From positions 1 to 23,692 of IMG/VR virus record IMGVR_UViG_3300028920_000272: DNA of 23,692 nt; one strand, given 5' to 3'. The notes under the pieces were generated by a model. It worked only from the letters and a program-made list of their open reading frames with translations. It did not search any database and was not told the DNA's origin. Both the position numbers and the translations under genes were made by a program. Shown one piece after another: positions 14,445 to 21,536 of this stretch; the stretch's first letter is position 1; the number at the start of each line of letters is the position of its first letter. The stretch comes from a virus.

Positions 14445-15174
14445 TGAGCAAGTAAGTGACTTTGATTTTGGTGAAATTCTTGTATCAGCTGCTAGTGGCG
14501 GTGAAGAAGAAGTAGTTGAAAAAGAAGAGCAAGAAGTAGGTGGTGAAGTTAATGATGAAGTAAAGAAAGAAGAGCCATCAGAAGTAGAGCTTCTTAAAGA
14601 TCAACTTAAAGAGAAAGATAGTGTTATTGCTAATCTTTCTAAGAGAGAAATAGGTAAAGAAGAAGAAAAAAAAGAATCTCAGGAGCCCGAAGTTCAAGTA
14701 ACTTGGACGGATGCTAATTACATTGATGAAGATTTTGATTTTAACACTCTTACTCCTGAGAAGTTTAATTCTATCCTTAATCAAGTAGCTAAATCAGCTG
14801 CTGAAAATGGAGCAAGAACTGCTGTTGCTAAGTCTCTCTTAGCACTTCCAGAAGCTGTAAAGCATACAGTGAAAGTGCATTCTGATATTACTACGGCAGT
14901 TAATAAGTTCTATAAAGATAACTCTGATTTGAAGGAGTTTAGTAAGGTAGTTGCAACTGTAGCTCAAGAAATTGCTAGCGAAAATCCTGAGTTAACACTA
15001 GATGAATTGTTTGCCAAAGCTGGTGATGTTACTAGAGGTAGGCTTAATATAGCTAAAAAAACAAAAGCAGCACAAAACAAAGCACCTGCCGTAAATGTTG
15101 GTGGTCAACAGATTAGAAAAGGTGCTCAGGTATCTGGCTTAGAGAAAGAGATCGGCGAACTTCTTGATAGCTAG
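14431..15174 (+). CDS. Capsid scaffolding protein
   Basis: A 247-residue, highly acidic and helical protein located directly before the major capsid gene, the usual place for a scaffold that guides procapsid assembly and is then expelled. ATG 14431 is chosen because GGAG (14420-14423) is seven bases away; ATG 14425 would be only one base from it. The N-terminal third is Glu/Lys-rich and low complexity (EEEVVEKEEQEVGGEVNDEV). The middle has FDFNTLTPEKFNSILNQVAKS, and the C-terminal part is basic (IAKKTKAAQNK), as expected for capsid binding. No protease domain is visible. Confidence 0.82.
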   Translation: MGTSNEQVSDFDFGEILVSAASGGEEEVVEKEEQEVGGEVNDEVKKEEPSEVELLKDQLKEKDSVIANLSKREIGKEEEKKESQEPEVQVTWTDANYIDEDFDFNTLTPEKFNSILNQVAKSAAENGARTAVAKSLLALPEAVKHTVKVHSDITTAVNKFYKDNSDLKEFSKVVATVAQEIASENPELTLDELFAKAGDVTRGRLNIAKKTKAAQNKAPAVNVGGQQIRKGAQVSGLEKEIGELLDS

Positions 15175-15216
15175 TAATTATATTTCAACCTTTAATTATT
15201 TAATAGGAGAATTAAA

Positions 15217-16512
15217 ATGAGTTATTTTGTAGGTATGCGTGGTACTGGAGATTGGGTAACTGATGAACGTCCTAAATCATGGCGTGAGGGAATTCTTCGA
15301 CTCTATCCTCAAGGTAAGGCATTGATTACTGCTATCATGTCTAAAATGTCATCAGAAGTAGTAACTGATCCTGAGTTTTATTGGTGGACTCAGACAGTAG
15401 AAGCAGTATCGGGAGCTATTACTAATATTTACACTAATGCAGCTATGACTACTGCTTATACTACTGGCGGTTCTCAAGGTGATTTGCTTTATTGTAAAGT
15501 AGCTCTTGCCGAAGCTAACAAAGTACGTCCTGGTCATCAAATAGTTTTACGATATACTGATGATTCTCGTGTTGATGTGACTGGTAAGGTTACTAACGTA
15601 GTTCGTAATGGTGCTAACAGTCGGCTTGATGTTAAGCTACTTGAGGATGATGATAATTCACCTGACTACGATCTTTCTGACGCTAATCACTTTATTGTGA
15701 TTGGTAGTATCAATCCTGAGGGTGGTCAGATTCCTGAGGCAATTACTAGGAATCCTGCTAAGATTTATAATCTTACTCAGATTTTTAGAACTCCTCTTGA
15801 GATCACTCGTACTGCTCGTAGAACTAAGCTTCGTACTAAAGAGGCTTATAATGAAGCTAAGAAAGAGGCATTGGAAATGCACTCTATCGAAATGGAAATG
15901 AATACTTTGTTCGGTCAGCGATTGGATACTATTGGTGACAATGGTAAACCTGAGCGAACTACTATGGGTATTATTCCTTTTGTTCGTGCTAATGCACCTG
16001 CTAATGTGGATGACTTTAAGTTTTCTACTAACATAAATGCTGGCGATACTTGGCTTGAGGGTGGTAAGATTTGGTTGGATACTATGTTTGAGCAACTTGC
16101 TCGATATGCTAATATGAGCGATATGGTGTGGTGCTGTGGTTCTACTGCATTGCTTGCTATCAATCGTCTTGCAGCAGCTAATTCAGAAATCCAGCTTGTT
16201 CCTACTTCTCCTGCTTACGGGCTTCAAGTAGTTAAGTGGATTACTCCTTTTGGTGATGCTAATCTTATGACTCATCCTCTGCTTAGCCAAGGAGTTACTA
16301 CTCGTAAAATGATGGTTGGTATTACTCCTAAATCTATGAAATTTAAATACATAGATGATACGTTCTTTAAGAACGATCCTGAGAAAGAAGCTGGCGAAGG
16401 TAGTTATGATGCTACTAAAGAGGAGTTTCTTACTGAGGGTGGTTATGAGTATCAGCATCCTGAGCATTTTATGATTCTTGATGGTCTTGGTGATACTAAT
16501 CTTGTAACTTAA
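15217..16512 (+). CDS. Major capsid protein
   Basis: A 431-residue protein between scaffold and connector genes, with a strong AGGAG ribosome site. The region FRTPLEITRTARRTKLRTKE followed by EALEMHSIEMEMNTLFGQR and ERTTMGIIPFVRA resembles the SU10/DUF5309 type of HK97-fold capsid protein, where a long spine helix precedes G-rich segments. Length is normal for the fold without a large decoration insert. No N-terminal prohead protease site is evident, and a separate scaffold is encoded, so assembly probably goes without delta-domain cleavage (inference). A short hairpin follows the stop. Confidence 0.88.
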   Translation: MSYFVGMRGTGDWVTDERPKSWREGILRLYPQGKALITAIMSKMSSEVVTDPEFYWWTQTVEAVSGAITNIYTNAAMTTAYTTGGSQGDLLYCKVALAEANKVRPGHQIVLRYTDDSRVDVTGKVTNVVRNGANSRLDVKLLEDDDNSPDYDLSDANHFIVIGSINPEGGQIPEAITRNPAKIYNLTQIFRTPLEITRTARRTKLRTKEAYNEAKKEALEMHSIEMEMNTLFGQRLDTIGDNGKPERTTMGIIPFVRANAPANVDDFKFSTNINAGDTWLEGGKIWLDTMFEQLARYANMSDMVWCCGSTALLAINRLAAANSEIQLVPTSPAYGLQVVKWITPFGDANLMTHPLLSQGVTTRKMMVGITPKSMKFKYIDDTFFKNDPEKEAGEGSYDATKEEFLTEGGYEYQHPEHFMILDGLGDTNLVT

Positions 16513-16525
16513 TAGTTACTTTAAT

Positions 16526-16554
16526 ATGAGGAGGGGCTAATAACTCCTCCTCAT
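16526..16554 (+). promoter_or_regulatory. Hairpin with SD-like and anti-SD arms after the capsid gene
   Basis: A perfect 9-bp stem, ATGAGGAGG pairing with CCTCCTCAT, encloses an 11-base loop, in the 50-base gap between the capsid and connector genes. No T-tract follows, so it is not a textbook terminator. The left arm contains AGGAGG and the right arm CCTCCT. The connector ATG at 16563 has only GGAG two bases before it. The hairpin could lower connector translation, stabilise capsid mRNA or be a leaky terminator. Confidence 0.6.
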
Positions 16555-16562
16555 TTGGAGCT

Positions 16563-17321
16563 ATGAACTTTAAGCAAATTAGAGAGAGATTTTTAGAATC
16601 ATCCGGTAGAACTGATTTAGTTGATACTGATACTCTAGCCGATTTTGGTGCAGGGTATTATATTAATGCTGGTCAGCGATGGTTGGATGTTAAGTTTATA
16701 GATGCTAATATGGAGGGTAGATTTTTTGCCCAACTGCCAGAAAAAACTTATACATTTAATATACCATTTTGTAGGGCTATTAATAGCGTATGGTATAGTG
16801 ATGCTTCTAATAATACCTATGGGCCACTTAGTAAAAAGACACTAGCAGAACTTAAACAAGAATTTCCTCTGCCTTGGCGATCACAAGAGCCAGGAACACC
16901 ATTGTATTATGCGCCTACTAATAATATGTTAGTTCCTAATGCACAAAATTTTAGACTAAAAGACCCTAGAGGTTATCCAGAAGCTACTACTAAAATGAAT
17001 GTTAAGTATGCTAATGTTCTTACTGGTGGAAATTTGGGAATTAATAGTATTACTATCTTACCAATTTGTTCTAATATAATTGACGTAGAAGTATGGGGAT
17101 TGTTTCATTCTAATGTTCTTACTGAAGATGAAGATACTAGCTGGTGGTCAGTTAATTATCCTGAAGCTCTTATTAGAGCAGGACTAAGAGAAGTAGAAAT
17201 AGATCATCGTAATACACAAGGAGTAGAAGATTGGACTAGAGCTATTGCTAGTTTAATAACTGACCTAGTAGACGATCAAGCATATGAACTATCTGTTGGA
17301 ATTAATCAAATGCGAGGATAG
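16563..17321 (+). CDS. Head-tail connector (adaptor) protein
   Basis: A 252-residue protein just after the capsid gene, the standard place for the adaptor that extends the portal to the tail. The N-terminal helices MNFKQIRERFLESSGRTDLV and YYINAGQRWLDVKF are typical of podovirus head-tail adaptor proteins, which begin with a short helical domain and continue with beta strands. The C-terminus is helical (NYPEALIRAGLREVEIDHRN, then DWTRAIASLITDLVDDQ). The ribosome site is unusually close to the ATG, but the N-terminus looks natural, so the start is kept. The following gene begins two bases after the stop. Confidence 0.72.
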   Translation: MNFKQIRERFLESSGRTDLVDTDTLADFGAGYYINAGQRWLDVKFIDANMEGRFFAQLPEKTYTFNIPFCRAINSVWYSDASNNTYGPLSKKTLAELKQEFPLPWRSQEPGTPLYYAPTNNMLVPNAQNFRLKDPRGYPEATTKMNVKYANVLTGGNLGINSITILPICSNIIDVEVWGLFHSNVLTEDEDTSWWSVNYPEALIRAGLREVEIDHRNTQGVEDWTRAIASLITDLVDDQAYELSVGINQMRG

Positions 17322-17323
17322 TA

Positions 17324-18685
17324 ATGCGTGAATTTGAGTATATATTTGATGTAGGATTGCTCAAGGGAATAGGTGAGCGTAGGCAGTATGTAGTAGAACA
17401 AACACTAGAAGAATGTCATAATTTTAAACCTATCGGTCAAGGGTTGGTAGCAAAAGAGTCTATAGAATTTCCTGCTAGCTTGGATGTTTTTAGGTCAGTT
17501 AGTGATGTTGAAAGAGATTTGGGATTTCCTAGGATAGTAGATATTTCTAATAAATGTTATTTGCTTGATTATTATAGTCCCCAATTTAATCCTTTTATGG
17601 GAGCAGTTTATATTGTTAATAAATCTACTAATATTTTAGGCCAACGATTTGAAGTAACAAATTATCCTGACCTAGCTGATTTTGGAAAATTTACAGTAAT
17701 TACTTCTAAGGGAGAGAGTTATTTAAGTGGAGTATATTCTGATGACTTTAGTAATACTAATCAGTTAAATATAGATCATTCTTTAGGTTATTGTTGTTGT
17801 AATTTTAGAGGACAATTAGTATCTTCTTCTAGTAGATATGCTATTTGGAGTAACATAGGTGATGTTAGTTTTAATAAAGTAAAAAACACTTCTGGAGATA
17901 TTTATATTCCTAGTAGTAATGATGTTGGAATAGTGGGAATAAAAGAAGTAGATTCTGGAATAGTGATAGCTACATTTGATGGTATTTGGGCTTTGATTCC
18001 AGTAGTATCTCCTGCACCTACTTATGGTCTTAGAAGAATATATCCATCTGGAGTACAGACTGTCAGAGCTATTGAGTCTAATAATAAAGAAGCATTACTT
18101 ATTACTTCTGATGGTAAGTTACTATATATTTCAGGTGATTTTCAAGTAAAAGAATTTGATTTCTCTCATTTGTTTGGGAGTGAGGCGCATAGTATAGTTT
18201 ATAGTAAAGTTGATAATCTTTGGTATATTTCGAGTAGTAAAGCTGGATATTGTTTTAATCCTCAGTTTGGATTGAGTAGTATTAATAAAACAGTTACTGG
18301 AATATACTCTGATGCTCTTATTGGTTGTGGTAAAGTATTAAATGAGTGTAAGGGAATAATTCAGACTGCTCCGTTTGATCTAGGCTATTCTGGAATAAAG
18401 ACTATTACTGGAATCGAAATTGGAAAAAATCTTGGTATAGCGTATGTTAGTGTTTTATTCAGGGCTAATCAAAAAGAAAAGTGGAAAGAGTCTAAAAGTA
18501 TTAGGTTGAATAATTTTAACGCTGTTGGATTTCCAGTTGCCGGCAGTGAGTTTAAAATAAGACTAGAAGTGCTTAATCCTAGTGAAGCGAATATTGATTA
18601 TATAAAAGTAAGATGGAAAATGAGTGATCTTAGAAACTTAAGAGGAGTTTATTCTCCGCCGCCTAGAGGTCAGTATGCTAGTTAA
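17324..18685 (+). CDS. Beta-propeller-like tail hub or stabilisation protein
   Basis: A 453-residue beta-rich protein with repeated strand blocks such as GIVIATFDGIWAL, ALLITSDGKLLYISG and NLWYISSSKAGYCFNP, recalling propeller blades. In podoviruses the gene after the adaptor often encodes a tail tube, nozzle or DNA-stabilising tail protein (P22 gp10 type), so a role in closing the portal channel is likely. The ATG has a GAGG site six bases upstream. A run of three Cys (GYCCCNF) is unusual. The assignment to a fold is by eye and by position. It overlaps the next gene by 11 bases. Confidence 0.55.
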   Translation: MREFEYIFDVGLLKGIGERRQYVVEQTLEECHNFKPIGQGLVAKESIEFPASLDVFRSVSDVERDLGFPRIVDISNKCYLLDYYSPQFNPFMGAVYIVNKSTNILGQRFEVTNYPDLADFGKFTVITSKGESYLSGVYSDDFSNTNQLNIDHSLGYCCCNFRGQLVSSSSRYAIWSNIGDVSFNKVKNTSGDIYIPSSNDVGIVGIKEVDSGIVIATFDGIWALIPVVSPAPTYGLRRIYPSGVQTVRAIESNNKEALLITSDGKLLYISGDFQVKEFDFSHLFGSEAHSIVYSKVDNLWYISSSKAGYCFNPQFGLSSINKTVTGIYSDALIGCGKVLNECKGIIQTAPFDLGYSGIKTITGIEIGKNLGIAYVSVLFRANQKEKWKESKSIRLNNFNAVGFPVAGSEFKIRLEVLNPSEANIDYIKVRWKMSDLRNLRGVYSPPPRGQYAS

Positions 18686-19154
18686 ACTATTACCTGAACA
18701 AGTAGCTAATTTTTGGGAAGTGCTAGGTTCTCAGATAGCTCCAGTGTTAGCTCCAGTAGTAGATGTTACTCCTGATGTGATGAATAATATCTTAAGTTCA
18801 ATAATGGTAGGTAAGATGGATTGTTGGGCGATAGTTACTAAGACAGAAAATTTAGTTAAGTTAAATGGTACAATACTTACTGCTATAGTTGTTGATGATT
18901 TTACTGAAGTTAGAAATTTACTAATATACTCCATGTATGGTAATGGCAATATTTCTATGCAAGACTGGCAAAAAGGAAAAGAAACTTTAGTTAAGTATGC
19001 TAAAAGTAAGAATTGTAAAAAGATAGTTGCTTATACGAGTAATGATAATATTAAAAATCTTGCCGATAGGCTTGGAGCAGTTACTAGCGAAGTATTTATT
19101 TCACTTGATGTGAATAATGCTATGTCCCAATTTGGGACTAAGCAAATTAATTAA
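18675..19154 (+). CDS. GNAT-like fold protein
   Basis: A 159-residue protein with the outline of a GNAT acetyltransferase fold: an N-terminal helix, hydrophobic strands (CWAIVTK and TILTAIVVDD), a YSMYGNG turn, a helix with WQKGKETLVKYAKSKNCKKI, strand VAYTSN, helix IKNLADRLGA and a closing strand EVFISLDV. The acetyl-CoA pyrophosphate loop (Q/RxxGxG/A) is not clear, so enzymatic activity is doubtful. Similar proteins occur among podovirus tail genes without known substrate. The ribosome site GAGGT lies inside the preceding gene. Its last residues (AMSQFGTKQIN) are encoded by a dispersed palindrome copy, suggesting that the element was inserted over the original end. Confidence 0.55.
   Translation: MLVKLLPEQVANFWEVLGSQIAPVLAPVVDVTPDVMNNILSSIMVGKMDCWAIVTKTENLVKLNGTILTAIVVDDFTEVRNLLIYSMYGNGNISMQDWQKGKETLVKYAKSKNCKKIVAYTSNDNIKNLADRLGAVTSEVFISLDVNNAMSQFGTKQIN
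19120..19142 (+). repeat. Dispersed palindrome, copy 5 (inside a gene end)
   Basis: Arms CTATGTCCCAA and TTGGGACTAAG with a central T, followed by GCAAATTAA. The AT to TA change breaks the pairing of two bases and also turns an in-frame-looking TAG into AAG. This copy overlaps the last codons of the GNAT-like gene and lies 31 bases before the next gene. Confidence 0.9.
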
Positions 19155-19173
19155 TCGCTAAAGGAGAATTACT

Positions 19174-20058
19174 ATGAGTGGTGGTGGTTCTAGTGGAAGT
19201 GTAGACTATCCAGACTATATGAAAGATTTTCATGAGTTGTGGTTGAATCAAATAGGGGCGGAGATAAGATCAGGTAGAAATCCATTTGATAATTCGTCTG
19301 CTTTTAATCCTAATAACTATATCAATAACGCTTTTAATGAACTTTCTTCTACTAAAAATCTCGCTAGTGGAATAACTTACTCACGTTCTTATACTAACAT
19401 ACGATCTTATGTAGATAGTTATAGTAGTTATTTTGAATCTGAGCCTAGTGCTGTTGATGAGCAAAGAATGATAGATTCTTATGCTGAGATAGTAATGGAT
19501 AGATTTAACAATGATCGTATTCCACAATTTGAAGCTGGTATGAGAGATATAAATGCAGTACAATCTTCTGCGTTTGTAATAGGTAGAGGATTTTTACTAG
19601 AAGAAGCTGAAAGACAGATTAGTGAATTTACTGCTAAGGTTAAGTTAGATTACAGGAATGCTTTTTATAATCGCTTAGTTGGATTTCTTGGAGTATATGT
19701 TAATGCTGCTCAAGTTGAAGCATCTATGTCTCAGTTTGTATTAGAGTACAGAAAAGCTATGGCACATATGTATAGTGATCTCTCTCGTGTTTCTATAGTA
19801 TCAGAAAAAGAATATCAAGATGCTAGAAACTTAATAATGCAAGATGATGATAAATGGTATTATGAGCGATATAATTACGCTGGTAACTTATTGGCTTCTA
19901 TTGGTTCTGCTAGCGTTCAGACTGGTATTACTAGGAATCCCATACAATCTGCTTTAGGTGGTGCTATTAGTGGAGTAGCTATGGGATTTATGACTGGTAA
20001 TCCTATTAATGCTGCAATTGGTGGCGCTCTTGGTGCCGCTGGTGGATTGCTTTCTTAG
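19174..20058 (+). CDS. Internal virion or ejection-type protein
   Basis: A 294-residue protein with a strong AAGGAG site. It starts with a flexible G/S-rich stretch (MSGGGSSGSVDYPDYMKDF), has a long helical middle (EEAERQISEFTAKVKLDYRN and neighbours), and ends with a Gly/Ala-rich hydrophobic segment (INAAIGGALGAAGGLL) typical of membrane-inserting virion proteins. In podoviruses the genes after the tail tube encode proteins stored in the capsid and ejected first to make a channel through the cell envelope. This is the most likely role; no catalytic motif is seen. Confidence 0.6.
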   Translation: MSGGGSSGSVDYPDYMKDFHELWLNQIGAEIRSGRNPFDNSSAFNPNNYINNAFNELSSTKNLASGITYSRSYTNIRSYVDSYSSYFESEPSAVDEQRMIDSYAEIVMDRFNNDRIPQFEAGMRDINAVQSSAFVIGRGFLLEEAERQISEFTAKVKLDYRNAFYNRLVGFLGVYVNAAQVEASMSQFVLEYRKAMAHMYSDLSRVSIVSEKEYQDARNLIMQDDDKWYYERYNYAGNLLASIGSASVQTGITRNPIQSALGGAISGVAMGFMTGNPINAAIGGALGAAGGLLS

Positions 20059-20070
20059 AGGAGAATTGTT

Positions 20071-21534
20071 ATGAGTATTAATAACTATATGAAAAATCCT
20101 AAAAATCAAATGTTTATGGCAGAGTTGTTAGCTGGCATAGGTAGTGGAGTTGGCGGTAAGGGTTCTGTTGGTGATGTATTAGGTTCAATAGTTCAGCAAA
20201 ATGCTACTCAATTAAAAAGGCAGCAATTCTTAGATGAGCAAGAAAAAGAAAGACAAAAAATAGAAGCTGAGAGAGCTAGAGCTGTTTATACTGCATTAAC
20301 TGGTCAAGGTAGTGATCAGAGTAATACTAGAGCTAAAGATTTTTATCTAGGATTTACTCCGGTTGAAAATTCTAATGCTGGAACTGGTACTAGTGCTAGC
20401 GTTAGTACTCCGGCAAAAAGTAATCCTAGCACAAATACTCCTAATAATCCTCTAGCTTTTACACAAGATGAACTTGATATGCTAGGTCAAGTAGCTGCAT
20501 CAGGCGGTAATGTTAATACTGTTTATAATACTATGGTGCAGAATAAAATGAGGCCGTATCAGTTAGAAAATACTTTGGTTAATACGGCTAGCACTAGAGC
20601 AGCTACACAAACACCAGAGGAGATAGAAGCTAGAAAACTTCAAGCTATGGAAAATGCTTACTATAGCGCTCTTGTGCAGAATGAAGATGGCATTACTATG
20701 TCTATGGAAGATTATCTTGGTAGCTTGCCTCTTGGCCCACAAGCTAGAGCAACTTTAATGAATACTATAATGGGCACTCAAACTCAGGAAGAAGTTGATG
20801 CTAGAGTTATTTCTGCTTTATCAGATCAGGAATATAATAGATTAGTGACATTAGAAGATGGCACTAAAATAAAGGCTGGAGAGTTAGCTGGCAGGAAAGC
20901 TATAACTCCTAGAGAAAGAGCAGATCAAATTAATGCTATACGAAGTGTTCCGACTGATGCAGAGTTAGAATCTAGAGAAACTGAGGCTATAGCTAAGACA
21001 CAAAGTAATCAATTGACGCCAGTCAGACTTGCTGATGGAACTGAAATTCAACTTCCTATGAGTCAGTCAGGAGTGTTAGCTAGTAAGGCAATACCACAAG
21101 AAGCATTGACAGCTAAGTATTTTATGGAAAATACTGAATTAGGTCCGTATAGAAATGCTACTTCTCCAACCGATCAAGGTGTTATTGCTGAAGAAAGAAC
21201 TAGAGGTGGCATTGCTGGCGAATTAAATAATCCTAAAATGCTTACTGATATAAATGCTGAGTTTGAAAAGACTACAGAAAGTAGTATTGCTAAAGCTATA
21301 GCGATAGATAATCCAAAACTAAGTGAAGCAATAAAGATAGATTTTGAAAATACTTCTGCTATAGAGAAAAACATAGCTCAGTATGGGAAAGAAAATGTTT
21401 TTATCTATATTGACCCTGAAACTTCAGAATCTAGTATTTATATTAAACAAGAGAATGGTGAGTTTACTAAAGTTTGGGATTTGAAAAACATTGAGTTTAG
21501 TAAAGAAGAACTTAATAAAGCACTAAATAGATAA
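20071..21534 (+). CDS. Internal virion-type protein with threefold internal repeat
   Basis: A 487-residue protein with GGAG ahead of the ATG. Residues 1-75 hold a glycine-rich helix (LLAGIGSGVGGKGSVGDVL) and a charged coiled coil (RQQFLDEQEKERQKIEAERA), common in phage internal proteins. Residues about 100-128 are an S/T/N/P linker. Three divergent copies of a unit of about 56 residues follow at about 183-235, 239-292 and 296-350. Each starts with E-x-E/D-A/S-R, has L-x-D/E-DGT in the middle and then a small hydrophobic motif. The C-terminal part ends with a beta-hairpin-like stretch (NVFIYIDPETSESSIYIK). Gene order supports an internal or ejection role. Confidence 0.62.
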   Translation: MSINNYMKNPKNQMFMAELLAGIGSGVGGKGSVGDVLGSIVQQNATQLKRQQFLDEQEKERQKIEAERARAVYTALTGQGSDQSNTRAKDFYLGFTPVENSNAGTGTSASVSTPAKSNPSTNTPNNPLAFTQDELDMLGQVAASGGNVNTVYNTMVQNKMRPYQLENTLVNTASTRAATQTPEEIEARKLQAMENAYYSALVQNEDGITMSMEDYLGSLPLGPQARATLMNTIMGTQTQEEVDARVISALSDQEYNRLVTLEDGTKIKAGELAGRKAITPRERADQINAIRSVPTDAELESRETEAIAKTQSNQLTPVRLADGTEIQLPMSQSGVLASKAIPQEALTAKYFMENTELGPYRNATSPTDQGVIAEERTRGGIAGELNNPKMLTDINAEFEKTTESSIAKAIAIDNPKLSEAIKIDFENTSAIEKNIAQYGKENVFIYIDPETSESSIYIKQENGEFTKVWDLKNIEFSKEELNKALNR

Positions 21535-21536
21535 TT

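Noticed and set aside
194-19142. Reading the dispersed palindromes as rho-independent terminators
   Set aside because: The following bases are A/T mixed without a T-run, unlike the clear terminator at 285-326; one copy lies inside a coding end.
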